DNA of 64,000 nt from JAHEGP01 sp963792875 (GCA_963792875.1 CAWBXV010000006.1:434001-498000); one strand, 5' to 3'. Positions 39,698-49,130 are shown, numbered from the stretch's first letter. Notes: generated by a model from the sequence alone, not told the origin. Translations and numbers: made by a program.

Positions 39698-40150
39698 TCA
39701 GCGCGGCGCGGTGTCGACGTCCCGCAGCCAGTGCTCCGTGCCGTCCGGGTCGCGGTACCACACCCCGTAGCGACGGTCATACGCGCGGCGCAGCCGCGCC
39801 GGGCCGCACTGCGCAGAGGGCGCCTCGGGCCCCTGCTGTGCCGTCAGCACGGTAATGAAAATGCGCCCGCCCTCGACCGTGGCCAGCGTCTTCGACCACG
39901 CCAGGCCGGAGTGAATGATGGTGGGTGTCGCCGTGACGGTCGCTATGCCGGAGACGTTGCAGGTGACCGGGAGCAGCCAGCGGTTGCCCTTGCGGTAGGG
40001 ATCGCCAGCCGCAATGCCGCCCCGCTGCTGCAGAAAGCCGAGGCTGCGGGGCTGTTCGAAGGGCGGTGCGGCAGCGGCGGCTGCGGTCATCAGCAGGCCC
40101 AGCAGCGCGCACCCGGGCCGGCGGCAGCGCAACGCTGGTCGCGGCTTCAT
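39698..40150 (-). CDS. Hypothetical exported protein, coupled to mtgA
   Basis: A 150-residue protein with signal peptide (CALLGLLMTAAAAAAPP). The mature part reads FLQQRGGIAAGDPYRKGNRWLLPVTCNVSG and ends TEHWLRDVDTAPR. No family is recognised. The ATG overlaps the mtgA stop (ATGA), so translation is coupled and a role at the envelope is plausible. Confidence 0.65.
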   Translation of the reverse strand: MKPRPALRCRRPGCALLGLLMTAAAAAAPPFEQPRSLGFLQQRGGIAAGDPYRKGNRWLLPVTCNVSGIATVTATPTIIHSGLAWSKTLATVEGGRIFITVLTAQQGPEAPSAQCGPARLRRAYDRRYGVWYRDPDGTEHWLRDVDTAPR

Positions 40151-40884
40151 GGTCTGCCGCCGTGCGGTGCGGTCGCCGCTGGGCGCGGTTGCAGCGAGCG
40201 CAGATAAGCCAGGCCACCGAGCTGCGCGACCGCCTCCTCGATCTGCGCCGCCCGCCGCTCGACGTAGGGCGAGGGGCTGGCCGCCGACATGCGCCTGGGA
40301 TTGGGCAGCACCGCCGTCAGCACCGCCGCCTGGTGCGGGGTGAGCAGGCGGGCGCTGGTGCCCAGCAGGCGCTCGCCGGCGGCACCCGCCCCGTAGACAC
40401 CGGGCCCGAATTCGACCACGTTCAGGTAGATTTCCAGGATGCGCTGCTTGGGCCAGCACCACTCCATCCACAGCGTCAGCCACGCCTCCAGGGTCTTGCG
40501 CAGATAGCTGCGGCCCCGCCACAGGTACAGGTTCTTGGCCAGCTGCTGGGTCAGCGTGCTGGCGCCGCGCGTGGGCGAGCCATCGCTGCCAAGCACGGCG
40601 GCGAGCTGCTCGAGGTCGAAGCCCCGGTGGCGGGGAAATTTCTGATCTTCGGCTGCGATGATGGACGCCGGGAGCCAGGGTGAAATGGCCTCCATGGGCA
40701 GCCACCATTGCTGGATGGGTTGTTCGCGCGACAGCGCATCCAGCATGATCATGGCGGTGGTCGGCGGGTTCAACCAGCGCAATGGCAGCACCAGTGCCAG
40801 CGTGATCGCCACTATCAGCAGCACTGCGCCCGCCGCCACTCGCAGCGCCCGGCGCCTGAATCTGGACCAAGCCGTCATGGGCAC
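40147..40884 (-). CDS. mtgA: Monofunctional biosynthetic peptidoglycan glycosyltransferase MtgA
   Basis: Polymerises lipid II into glycan strands. A 245-residue type II membrane protein of the GT51 family, with the transmembrane anchor near residues 14-35. Catalytic motif 1 is EDQKFPRHRGFD (Glu79), then GASTLTQQLAKNLYL, RKTLEAWLTLWMEW and KQRILEIYLNVVEFGPGVYG. No transpeptidase domain follows, so it is MtgA, not a class A PBP. First gene of a short minus-strand run with two small exported proteins. Confidence 0.93.
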   Translation of the reverse strand: MPMTAWSRFRRRALRVAAGAVLLIVAITLALVLPLRWLNPPTTAMIMLDALSREQPIQQWWLPMEAISPWLPASIIAAEDQKFPRHRGFDLEQLAAVLGSDGSPTRGASTLTQQLAKNLYLWRGRSYLRKTLEAWLTLWMEWCWPKQRILEIYLNVVEFGPGVYGAGAAGERLLGTSARLLTPHQAAVLTAVLPNPRRMSAASPSPYVERRAAQIEEAVAQLGGLAYLRSLQPRPAATAPHGGRP

Positions 40885-41228
40885 CTCTGCCGCCGTGGTC
40901 TGTCGGGAGACGCCGCGCTGCCGCGGCGTCGCGCTCGAGGGCTCTCAGCCTGTTGACAAGCTGGCATCCCCCGCGTTTAGATCATTACACCAGCAGGCGG
41001 TAGCGTGGGCAAATCGTTTTTGCGCGGCCGGCACCAAGCGGAGCAGTTGGCGTCGGGGCAGCACAGCGGGGCATTGGCGTTGTGCCGGCCATCGTCAGGG
41101 CCCGTTGCCGGGTGGTCGTGCCGGCGGCGTTGCACAGTGGCCGCACGCGGCAGGGATGCCGGGCGTGCCGGCCTGCCGGGGGTGCAAATCAATCCACCAG
41201 CGGTCGATCGACTCAGAGTGATTTGGCA
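40885..41228. other. 344-base divergent intergenic region (mtgA / DUF389 gene)
   Basis: Contains the promoters of two divergent genes. Several open frames exist on both strands but none looks coding. No clear promoter pair or repeat was identified. Confidence 0.45.
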
Positions 41229-43124
41229 ATGGTCGCATTTGTCCACAGAGCGCACTTTATCTACGACCCCCTGGCCCACAACCTGCTCGACAAGGTGAGG
41301 GCCAACGACTACGGTGCCTACATCGAGCCCGTCGCGGTCGACGCCTGGCTGGCGGCGCCCGAGGCAGTGCTGGCCGGGGCGGGGCATGTGGTGATTGCAG
41401 CGCCGCTGGAGCGCATCAGGCAGTTGCTGCTGCAGTCCTCGCGCGAGGGCTTCTCCGTGGGCATCGTGCCGATCGCTGGTCAGCAGCGCATGGCGCGGGC
41501 GCTGGACCTGCCCGACGGCGTCGATGCCGCCATCGAGTTTGCCCTGCGCCAGGACAGCTATGTCATGGACCTGGTGTTGTGCAACGGCCAGGTCATCCTG
41601 TATCGGGCGACCTTCGGCTGGCTGCCGCTGCTCGATGAGCCCGAGGAGGTCGGCCCGCTGCGTGCCGTGCTCAGAACCCTGCGGAAACTGCAGCGGATAC
41701 GCCTGTTTCCACTGAAGATCACCACGGCCGGCCACCCCGCGATCAGGACGGCGGCCAGTGGCGGCATGCTGGTGACGCACCACCGCGGTACGCTCGGCTC
41801 GAATCTGCTCAAGGGTTCGAAATCGCGGCGGGACGGTGCGGTGGGACTGATTCTCACGGCGCCCATCTCGGTGCTCGACTACCTGGTCTTTCTGGGCCAG
41901 ATCGGTCTGCCGCTGCGCAGGGGCAGACAGTTGCCCAGAACCATCGGTTTCATCAAGAGTGCGCGCCTGCGCGTCGAGTCTGAGCAGCCGTTCGATGTCT
42001 TCATCGATGGCGCCCGCGCCACCCGCGCCCCGGTGGTCTGCGAGACGCTCAAAGATGCCGCCAGAGTCAATATCGGCCCGGAGCTGCGCGATGCCGCGAG
42101 CAGTGCCGAGTGCGTCAAGGACACCATCAAGACGGGCAACCTGCCCAACGAGGCGGAGCTGTTGAAGGCGCCCTCCAGCAGGCTGCCGTTCTTCTCGTAT
42201 GCGTCGGAGGATCGCTTTCGCGAACTGTTCGTCTCGCTGCGCCAGGATGCCCAGACCAGCGGCAACTTTATCGCCCTCATGGTGCTCAGCACCATGCTGG
42301 CGACCGTGGGGCTGTACCTCGACAGCGCCGCAGTGATCATCGGCGCCATGCTGCTGGCGCCACTGATGGCGCCGCTGGTGTCCGTCTCCATGGGCATTCT
42401 CAGGGCGGATGACAAGCTGTTCACCAGTGCGCTCAAGACCATCGCCGTCGGCGTCATCATCGCGCTGGCGGCGGCGGCCCTGACCACGCGCGGTTTCAGC
42501 GCCAAGCCGGTGACGCACGAGATGCTGGGCCGGCTCAACCCCACGCTGCTGGACCTGGCGGTTGCGGTCTTTTCCGGCATCGCCGCGGCGTATGCGAAAT
42601 CTCACAAGGAGATTGCCCAGAACCTGGCGGGCGTGGCGATCGCGGTGGCGCTGGTGCCCCCCCTGGCGGTGGCCGGCATCGGCCTCGGTCGCGGCGATAT
42701 GCTGTTTTTTGTGAAGGCGTTTCTGCTGTTCCTGACCAATATGGTCGGCATCACCCTGGCGGCCATGTTCACCTTCAGGGTGATCGGTTTCTCCCCGGTC
42801 GTGCGCAACAAGCGGGGTATGGGGGTCATGCTGGTCATGCTGGCGCTGATATCGGTGCCGCTCTATGCCGCATACACGCGCGTCGTGGATCAGATTCTGT
42901 TCGAGCATTCGGCCGGACACGTGCGCTATCTGGTCAACGGCAAATACGTGATCGTGCGCGAAGCCAAGATCGTATCCTCGCGAGGGGGCCTGCTGGAGGT
43001 GGATGCGGTGCTGCTGGTGCGGGAGCCGCTCACGCGGGAGGACTTGCAGCGGCTGAAGGAAAAGATTGAACTCTTCAGTTCGCGGCCGTTAGTGGTGCGG
43101 GCGACAATCGACTACGGACTGTGA
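41229..43124 (+). CDS. DUF389 (TIGR00341) membrane protein with a lipid-kinase-like N-terminal half
   Basis: A 631-residue protein. Residues about 320-600 are the DUF389 membrane domain: FFSYASEDRFRELFVSLRQDAQTSGNF, STMLATVGLYLDSAAVIIGAMLLAPLMAPL, and FFVKAFLLFLTNMVGITLAA. The N-terminal ~310 residues look like a diacylglycerol-kinase/YegS fold, ending with LRVESEQPFDVFIDGARAT near 245-265. The usual GGDGT nucleotide motif is not seen, so that half may be a binding domain. The ATG at 41229 was chosen because family similarity begins there. Function unknown. The binding-lipoprotein gene follows after 6 bases. Confidence 0.75.
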   Translation: MVAFVHRAHFIYDPLAHNLLDKVRANDYGAYIEPVAVDAWLAAPEAVLAGAGHVVIAAPLERIRQLLLQSSREGFSVGIVPIAGQQRMARALDLPDGVDAAIEFALRQDSYVMDLVLCNGQVILYRATFGWLPLLDEPEEVGPLRAVLRTLRKLQRIRLFPLKITTAGHPAIRTAASGGMLVTHHRGTLGSNLLKGSKSRRDGAVGLILTAPISVLDYLVFLGQIGLPLRRGRQLPRTIGFIKSARLRVESEQPFDVFIDGARATRAPVVCETLKDAARVNIGPELRDAASSAECVKDTIKTGNLPNEAELLKAPSSRLPFFSYASEDRFRELFVSLRQDAQTSGNFIALMVLSTMLATVGLYLDSAAVIIGAMLLAPLMAPLVSVSMGILRADDKLFTSALKTIAVGVIIALAAAALTTRGFSAKPVTHEMLGRLNPTLLDLAVAVFSGIAAAYAKSHKEIAQNLAGVAIAVALVPPLAVAGIGLGRGDMLFFVKAFLLFLTNMVGITLAAMFTFRVIGFSPVVRNKRGMGVMLVMLALISVPLYAAYTRVVDQILFEHSAGHVRYLVNGKYVIVREAKIVSSRGGLLEVDAVLLVREPLTREDLQRLKEKIELFSSRPLVVRATIDYGL

Positions 43125-43130
43125 TGCCCT

Positions 43131-44276
43131 ATGAACTGCAAAATTCTGCTAAGCGCACTGCTGATCGCCGCCCTGCTGGTCGGTTGCGGCAGGGAGGATG
43201 GGCCAGCGCCCAGTGGTCGCACGGTGCTGGTCGGTGTCATCGCCCCGGACTATGGCGAGGCGAGCTTCAAAGGCAGGCGGGGAGCCTTTGGCATGGAGCA
43301 GTCGTTGCGGCGGCAAGGCCTGCTCGACGACGGCGCGCGCGTAGTCCTGCGCGTCCAGAGCGTCCGTGACGAGGCCGATGCCGGGGTTGCAGCCCTCGAG
43401 CAGCTCGCCCAGGAGCCGGAGTTGATGGCTGTGGTCAGCTTTCTCAACAGCGACGCCATGCTGGCGGTCGCCCCGGTCGCGGAGCGGCTGGGGGTACCGG
43501 TTCTGCTGGCGTCGGCGACCAATCACGAGCTCATCCGGGGGCGCGCCTATGTCAGCCAGCTGATCTTTGATGACCGCCTCCAGGCTGAGGTCAGCGCGCT
43601 TTACATAAGGGATGAGCTGCTCTTCGACCGGGTGGCGGTGTTCGCCGATCCCGACAACAGCTATTCGCGCTTTCTCTCCGCCGAATTTACCCGCAAGTTC
43701 ACCGATGTCGGCGGCACGGTGCTGGCCATGGTGGAGCAGGGCGCGCGCGGCATCGACTATGCCACCGAGCTCGAGAGCTTGCGCAGCCAGGGGCCGCAGT
43801 TACTGTATATCACCCTGGGCGCCAACGCGGTCGAGGCCATCGTCAAAGAGCTCAAGGCGATGGCGTGGCAACCTCAGATCCTGGTGCGCGAGGGCGTATT
43901 GGCGCGGCTGTTGGCGCGTGGCCCCAGACCTCGCAGCCAGTTTGACGGTATCATCGGCACCGACGTCTACATGGATGATCTGCCCGTTAGCCCGGCCGGC
44001 AGGAACTATCGGTCGTTGGAGCGCGAGGTGGGTGAGTCCCTCGATACCTATTCGGTGCTGGGTTATGAGAGCATGCTGGTATTGACAGCAGCCATGAACC
44101 GCTGCGCTGGGCAGGGCCTCGATCGCCGCTGTGTCGCCGCCAGCGTGCGCAATAACCGCGATCTGCAGGGCGTGGTCGGGCCGATCGCCATCGATGACAG
44201 CGGGCACGCGTTGCGGCCCGTGGTGGTGAATACGATCCAAAAGGGTCGCCTGGTGTACCTGGTGCGGGTGAATTGA
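43131..44276 (+). CDS. Leu/Ile/Val-binding-protein-like (periplasmic-binding type 1) lipoprotein
   Basis: A 381-residue lipoprotein with leader MNCKILLSALLIAALLVGC (lipobox LVGC). The receptor-family fold is recognised from VLVGVIAPDYGEASFKGRRG, MAVVSFLNSDAMLAVAPVAERLGVPVLLASATN, FDRVAVFADPDNSYSR and YITLGANAVEAIVKELKAM. No ABC permease or ATPase gene is nearby, so it may be an orphan receptor feeding the upstream DUF389 protein or a distant system. Six bases separate the two genes. Confidence 0.8.
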   Translation: MNCKILLSALLIAALLVGCGREDGPAPSGRTVLVGVIAPDYGEASFKGRRGAFGMEQSLRRQGLLDDGARVVLRVQSVRDEADAGVAALEQLAQEPELMAVVSFLNSDAMLAVAPVAERLGVPVLLASATNHELIRGRAYVSQLIFDDRLQAEVSALYIRDELLFDRVAVFADPDNSYSRFLSAEFTRKFTDVGGTVLAMVEQGARGIDYATELESLRSQGPQLLYITLGANAVEAIVKELKAMAWQPQILVREGVLARLLARGPRPRSQFDGIIGTDVYMDDLPVSPAGRNYRSLEREVGESLDTYSVLGYESMLVLTAAMNRCAGQGLDRRCVAASVRNNRDLQGVVGPIAIDDSGHALRPVVVNTIQKGRLVYLVRVN

Positions 44277-44331
44277 GGCCGAGGCATTGCGCGGCACTGC
44301 GCGCTGTGGCCGTGAACGAACGAGTGAACGC

Positions 44332-45822
44332 GTGAAAGAATACGACCAATACGATGCCCTGGGCCTGGCCGAGCTGGTGGCGAGCGGGCAGGTCAGCGCC
44401 TCGGAACTGCTCGAGGAGGCCATCGTCCGGGCCGACCGCTACAACCCTGCCCTGAACGCGATCGTCCACCGCTTCGACGCCAGGGCGCGGGCGCTCGCCA
44501 AGATCGCGCTCGGCGGTGGGGCCTTCGCCGGCGTACCCTTTCTGCTCAAGGATCTGGGTGACGAGTTCGCCAATGAGCCGATGGCCATGGGCAGCCGGGG
44601 TATCCGCTACGTGCCCGAGCGGCACAGCGAGCTGGTCAGGCGATACCTGGCCGCCGGGGTCATGCCCTTTGGCAAGACCAGCACGCCGGAACTGGGCCTG
44701 ATCATCACCACGGAGCCCAAATCTCACGAACCCACCCATAACCCCTGGCGGCTGGGTGTCAGTTCCGGCGGCTCCAGCGGGGGCTCTGCCGCGGCGGTGG
44801 CCGCGCGCATCGTGCCGATCGCCTCGGGCAGCGATGGTGGCGGCTCCATCCGCTTTCCCGCCGCCTGCTGCGGCGTCTTCGGCCTCAAGCCCTCGCGCGG
44901 CCGCAATCCGGTGGGCCCCAGGCAGGGGGAGGGCTGGGGCGGCGCCGTCGCCTCTCACATCCTGTCGCTGTCGGTGAGGGACAGCGCAGCTATGCTGGAC
45001 GCCACCGCGGGTCCCGGCCCCGGCGCGCCGTTCGTGATCGCAGCGCCGCCCGGCCCCTTTCTGGAGGCGGCGGGTCGCGACCCGGGCCGGCTGCGCATCG
45101 GCTACTCGAGCCGTCCGATGATTCCCGCCGCGATCGACCCGCAGGTTGTCGCCGGGCTGGAGCGCACGGTGGCGCTGTTGCGCAGCCTGGGTCACGAGGT
45201 TGAGGAGAGCGACCCGGCGATCGACCAGGACCAGCTCTGGCGCGACTTTACGGCGGTGGTGATGGCGCATACTGCGGCCCTGGTCGAGCAGGTCAACAGC
45301 CTGGGTGAAGATGTATCCCGGCAGCTGGAGCCAGCGACGGTGAGCATGGCGCGGATGGGCAGCGCGCTCAGTGCGGTGGAATTTCTGCGTGCCCAGGAAG
45401 GATGGCACCGCATCCGCCTCGCCCTCGGCGACTATCTGCGGCGCTACGACCTGCTGCTGACGCCCACCCTGATCGGCCCACCCAGCGCGCACGGGGTGTT
45501 GCCGCCCTCGCCGCAGGAGGAGGTCATGCTGAACGTCACCAATCATCTACCGGTGGCGCGCCTGCTGTATCGCAGTGGGCAGCTCGCCAGAACCATGCTG
45601 CCGGTGCTGGGCCAGATGGCCTTCACCGCGGTGGGCAACATCACCGGTCTGCCCGCCATGTCGGTGCCCCTGCAGTGGAGCGAGGACGGACTGCCGATGG
45701 GGATGCAGTTCATGGGTCGCATGGGCGACGAATACACGCTGTTTCAGGCGGCCGGGCAGCTGGAGCGCGCCCAGCCCTGGTTCCAGCGCCGGCCGCCGCT
45801 GATCCGGGCAGAGGCGCCTTGA
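44332..45822 (+). CDS. Amidase signature family enzyme
   Basis: A 496-residue Ser-cisSer-Lys hydrolase: Lys73 in FLLKDLGD, cis-Ser in GVSSGGSSGGSAAAVAA (about 148-149), nucleophile Ser172 in SGSDGGGSIRFPAACCG, then FGLKPSRGRNP. It is close to amidases acting on short aryl or alkyl amides and to 6-aminohexanoate-type enzymes; the substrate is unknown. No ATG starts the frame; GTG at 44332 (VKEYDQYDALGLAEL) is the likely start, with no strong ribosome site. Its stop overlaps a TTG start of the next gene (TTGA). Confidence 0.87.
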   Translation: MKEYDQYDALGLAELVASGQVSASELLEEAIVRADRYNPALNAIVHRFDARARALAKIALGGGAFAGVPFLLKDLGDEFANEPMAMGSRGIRYVPERHSELVRRYLAAGVMPFGKTSTPELGLIITTEPKSHEPTHNPWRLGVSSGGSSGGSAAAVAARIVPIASGSDGGGSIRFPAACCGVFGLKPSRGRNPVGPRQGEGWGGAVASHILSLSVRDSAAMLDATAGPGPGAPFVIAAPPGPFLEAAGRDPGRLRIGYSSRPMIPAAIDPQVVAGLERTVALLRSLGHEVEESDPAIDQDQLWRDFTAVVMAHTAALVEQVNSLGEDVSRQLEPATVSMARMGSALSAVEFLRAQEGWHRIRLALGDYLRRYDLLLTPTLIGPPSAHGVLPPSPQEEVMLNVTNHLPVARLLYRSGQLARTMLPVLGQMAFTAVGNITGLPAMSVPLQWSEDGLPMGMQFMGRMGDEYTLFQAAGQLERAQPWFQRRPPLIRAEAP

Positions 45823-46586
45823 ATCTGCCGGGCAGGGAGATACTGCGCACTCACGACGACGAGGGCGTCATCCGGGTGCTGGACGACGGCAGTCGCCGCT
45901 ACCTGGCGTTCTGTGAGCAATACGAGCAGAGCTGCGTAGCGAAGGCGGACCCCGCCCTGGCCCAGCACGATTTCGTGCGGGCCATGCTGCTGGTGCTGCT
46001 GTTCTGCGAGCCCCGCAAGGCGCTGCTGTTCGGCCTGGGGGGTGGCGCCCTGTCGAGCGCCCTGCATCATCATGTGCCGGGGCTGCAGCAGCGCGTCATC
46101 GAGCTGCGGCCCGCGGTGATCGAGGTGGCCTATCGCTATTTTCAGCTCCCGCGCAGCAAGCGCCTCGAAGTGCTCGCCATGGATGTGGCTGAGTATCTGG
46201 CCCAGGCCGACGCGGCGTCCACGGACCTGCTGTGCAGCGATCTGTATGGCGCCGATGGCCTGGACATGCTGCAGCTGGAGCCCTGGTTTGTGGAGCGCTG
46301 CCACGAGCTGCTGCGGCCGGACGGCTGGCTGGTGCTCAATTTCTGGCGGGAGCACCAGTCCGCGCGCGATACCCTGGCGATCGTGCATCGGCTTTTTCCC
46401 GACGTCCGGGCCAGTACCACGGCGTCCGGCAACTGGGTGGTGCTGGCCGGCAAGCGCGTCGGCGCCCCCGCCGCAGGGGAGCTCAAGGTGCGCGCGCAGG
46501 CCTGGTCACAGCGCCTGGGCTTTTCGCTGCTCCCCTATCTGGCGCGACTGCGTCCGCTGGGGCCGGCGCCCGGCGAGCGCCCCTGA
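45819..46586 (+). CDS. Spermidine-synthase-like SAM-dependent methyltransferase fold protein
   Basis: A 255-residue Rossmann protein. The glycine motif KALLFGLGGGALSSALHH is followed by the acidic turn VIELRPAVIEVA and by DLLCSDLYGADGL, as in the SpeE family. The polyamine-site residues were not verified. TTG at 45819 overlapping the amidase stop is the best start; no ATG is available upstream of the conserved part. Substrate unknown; coupling with the amidase suggests a joint task. Confidence 0.72.
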   Translation: MNLPGREILRTHDDEGVIRVLDDGSRRYLAFCEQYEQSCVAKADPALAQHDFVRAMLLVLLFCEPRKALLFGLGGGALSSALHHHVPGLQQRVIELRPAVIEVAYRYFQLPRSKRLEVLAMDVAEYLAQADAASTDLLCSDLYGADGLDMLQLEPWFVERCHELLRPDGWLVLNFWREHQSARDTLAIVHRLFPDVRASTTASGNWVVLAGKRVGAPAAGELKVRAQAWSQRLGFSLLPYLARLRPLGPAPGERP

Positions 46587-46610
46587 CGCGTCAATGGCGT
46601 GACAGGCACG

Positions 46611-46639
46611 TTGCCGCTGGCCTATGATAAGCGTTATAA
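46611..46639 (+). promoter_or_regulatory. Candidate promoter of the SYLF gene
   Basis: TTGCCG and TTATAA are 17 bases apart, about 35 bases before the ATG. TATGAT at 46623 is an alternative -10. AGGAG precedes the ATG. Confidence 0.35.
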
Positions 46640-46674
46640 GTCCTGCCTCGGGATAATAAAATAGGAGCGATACC

Positions 46675-47259
46675 ATGAAAACACGTCTGCTGTCCTTCAC
46701 CTTTCTGCTGTCGGCATTGTTGGCGATGCCCGCCTGGTCCGCCGACCGCAAGGTCGAGGACTACTCCAAGACCATCGACGCGTTCAAACAGTCGGCGACG
46801 GTGGCTCCCTACTTCGCCAGCGCCTACGGCTATGCGATATTTCCCACCATCGGCAAGGGCGGATTCGGCATCGGCGGCGCTCACGGCAAGGGTCAGGTCT
46901 ACCGTGGCGGCAAGGTGACCGGCTTTACCTCGGTGACGGATCTTTCGATCGGCTTGCAGGCCGGCGGCCAGGCCTACAGCCAGGTGGTGTTCTTTGAGAA
47001 CCAGGCGGCCTACGACAAGTTCACCAGCGGCAAATTCGAATTTTCAGCCGGTGCCGGGGCCATAGCGATCCAGGCTACAGCCGACGCCAGCGTGGGCACC
47101 GAGGGCGTGGGCGCAGGCGCTGCCGCCAAGGGCGAGACCGGCAAGCAGACCAACAAGCAGTACTATGACGGCATGCTGGTATTTACCTCCGCCAAGGGCG
47201 GCCTGATGTACGAGGCCACCATCGCGGGTCAGAAATACAGCTTCGACCCTCTCAAGTAA
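46675..47259 (+). CDS. SYLF (YSC84-type) lipid-binding domain protein, exported
   Basis: A 194-residue protein with signal peptide (LLSFTFLLSALLAMPAWSA). The SYLF domain fills the rest: FASAYGYAIFPTIGKGGFGIGGAHGKGQVY, TSVTDLSIGLQAGGQAYSQVVFF and a Gly/Ala-rich core with AKGGLMYEATIAGQKYSF at the end. Eukaryotic SYLF domains bind phosphoinositides; the bacterial role is unknown, probably at the periplasmic membrane surface. AGGAG upstream. A perfect 7-bp hairpin directly follows the stop. Confidence 0.88.
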   Translation: MKTRLLSFTFLLSALLAMPAWSADRKVEDYSKTIDAFKQSATVAPYFASAYGYAIFPTIGKGGFGIGGAHGKGQVYRGGKVTGFTSVTDLSIGLQAGGQAYSQVVFFENQAAYDKFTSGKFEFSAGAGAIAIQATADASVGTEGVGAGAAAKGETGKQTNKQYYDGMLVFTSAKGGLMYEATIAGQKYSFDPLK

Positions 47260-47278
47260 CCCGCCATGCAGTGGCGGG
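47260..47278 (+). terminator. Hairpin directly after the SYLF gene
   Basis: CCCGCCA and TGGCGGG pair perfectly around a 5-base loop, starting one base after the stop. No T-run follows, so it may be a weak terminator or an RNA-stabilising stem. The remaining sequence to 47552 shows no gene. Confidence 0.4.
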
Positions 47279-47552
47279 CGGCAGCTGCGATGGCAGTCCG
47301 CCCGTGGCGGTTTTGGCAGGCTGCCGCCGGGCAGTCTGTGATCAGGCTGGCGCCTAGGGTCTGTGCCGGGGCGCCGACACCGCACGAGGCTGACGGGGTG
47401 CCCGCACGAGGCCCACGCCGAACAGGCCGGTGCGGTTTCGGTTTCCGGAGCGGTTGCCTAAGTGGTTTCCAGAGCAGTTGAGGTCGGCCGGTTGACGACT
47501 CCGGCCGGGGTGCGGGGGTGGCCCGGGCGGCCCGCCCCGACCCGACCGGCGG

Positions 47553-49130
47553 CTATTGGACGGCACGCTCCTGTCCGGCCCAGTACTGGGCCTTCAGTAC
47601 CTTCTTGTCAGGTTTGCCAATGGCGGTCAGCGGAATGCCCTGGGCAAAATCCACCGACTTCGGCGCCTGCACCGAGCCCTTGGCCTGCTTCACGAGGGCC
47701 ACCAGCTCTTCCTTCAGCTCATCCGAGCCTTCGACTCCTGGCTTGAGCACGATGACGGCTTTGACCGCCTCGCCCCAGCGCTCGTCGGGTACACCGATGA
47801 CGGCCACTTGTGCGACCGCGGCGTGGGCGGACAACACGTCCTCCACTTCGCGGGGGAACACGTTGAAACCGCCGGTGACGATCATGTCCTTCTTGCGGTC
47901 GACGATGTACAGGAAGCCGTCGTCGTCGAAGCGGCCGATGTCGCCGGTGTGCATCCAGCCGCCGGCAAAGGCCTCGGCGGTCTGCTCGGGCATGTCCTTG
48001 TAGCCCTTCATCACCAGCGGCGCGCGCACGCAGATCTCGCCGGCTTCGCCGTGAGCCACCGGCTGGTTGTCATCGTCCAGCAGGGCCAGGTGAACCCAGG
48101 CGCTGGGGCGGCCGCAGGATCCCAGGCGCTCGGGCTTGCCGAGGTCGTGGTCTTCCTTGCGCATATTGGACAGCACCATGGGTGCCTCGGACTGGCCGAA
48201 GAACTGATAGAAGACCGGGCCCCACAGCTCGAGGCCCTGCCGCAGGCGCGCGGGGCTCATCGGCGAGGCACCGTAGAAGATGGTCTCCATGCTGGAGAGG
48301 TCGGCCGTCTTTGCCCGCGGATGATCCAGCAGAAAGTACAGCATGACGGGCACGAGCATGGTGGCGGTGATGCGATGCTTTTCGATCATGTCGAAGAATT
48401 CGTCCGGGCTGAAGCCCTGCATCACGTAGAATGCGCCGCCCTTCTGCAGCACCGGCACGAAGAAGGCGGCCGCGGCATGGGACAGCGGGGTGGTGATGAG
48501 CATGCGCAGCTGCTCCGGAAACTGCCACTCGCACATCTGCACCATCGACATATAGGCCGACGAGCGGTAGGTGCTCAGCACACCCTTGGGCTTGCCGGTG
48601 GTGCCGCCGGTATAGGTGATCGAGGAGACGTCCTCGGGGCGCACGTCGGGCGCGACCAGCGGCTTCGGCTCGAAACCGGCAGCCAGCGCCAGGTAGTCTT
48701 CGCCGATCGCGGAGGGGCCGAAAGACAGCAGGGTGAGTCCGGGCCGGCGCTCCAGCAGCTCTTTGGCGCGCGGCTCGAAGATGGTGGGGTCGTACACCAG
48801 GGCGTCGATCTCCGCGTGCTCCAGGACGTAGGCGTGGTCATCGAGCGAGCCCAGCGGGTGCAGGGGGCAGCCGATGCAGCCGGCCAGCTGCATGGCGGCG
48901 ATATTGGACAGCACCTCGGGGCGGTTGCCCGAGATCACGGCGATGCGCTTGCCCTTGACCATGCCCGTGGCCTGCAGCGCCTGCACCAGCTGACTGGTGC
49001 TGTTTCTGACGTCCGCGTAGGTGGCGATACTGCTGCCCAGAAACAGGCAGGGTTCGTCATCGTAGCGGTTGAGCCCGTCGATCAGCAGGTGCGGCATCAG
49101 CGTCGGGTCGTGGATGGTGTCTTCAGACAT
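47553..49130 (-). CDS. Acyl-CoA synthetase (AMP-dependent, ANL superfamily)
   Basis: A 525-residue adenylate-forming ligase that activates a fatty or aryl acid to its CoA ester. The ATP loop ITYTGGTTGKPKG is at 171-183. Later blocks are YQFFGQSEAPMV, MHTGDIGRFDDDGFLYIVDRKKDMIVTGGFNVFPREVE and the C-terminal Lys segment PLTAIGKPDKKVLK. The ATG at 49130 fits the family; the frame extends upstream without similarity. No pathway neighbours are present, so chain length is unknown. Confidence 0.9.
   Translation of the reverse strand: MSEDTIHDPTLMPHLLIDGLNRYDDEPCLFLGSSIATYADVRNSTSQLVQALQATGMVKGKRIAVISGNRPEVLSNIAAMQLAGCIGCPLHPLGSLDDHAYVLEHAEIDALVYDPTIFEPRAKELLERRPGLTLLSFGPSAIGEDYLALAAGFEPKPLVAPDVRPEDVSSITYTGGTTGKPKGVLSTYRSSAYMSMVQMCEWQFPEQLRMLITTPLSHAAAAFFVPVLQKGGAFYVMQGFSPDEFFDMIEKHRITATMLVPVMLYFLLDHPRAKTADLSSMETIFYGASPMSPARLRQGLELWGPVFYQFFGQSEAPMVLSNMRKEDHDLGKPERLGSCGRPSAWVHLALLDDDNQPVAHGEAGEICVRAPLVMKGYKDMPEQTAEAFAGGWMHTGDIGRFDDDGFLYIVDRKKDMIVTGGFNVFPREVEDVLSAHAAVAQVAVIGVPDERWGEAVKAVIVLKPGVEGSDELKEELVALVKQAKGSVQAPKSVDFAQGIPLTAIGKPDKKVLKAQYWAGQERAVQ

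Noticed and set aside
40977..42920. A 647-codon minus-strand frame opposite the DUF389 gene
   Set aside because: Shadow frame rich in Arg, His and Gln; the plus-strand product has clear membrane-protein features.
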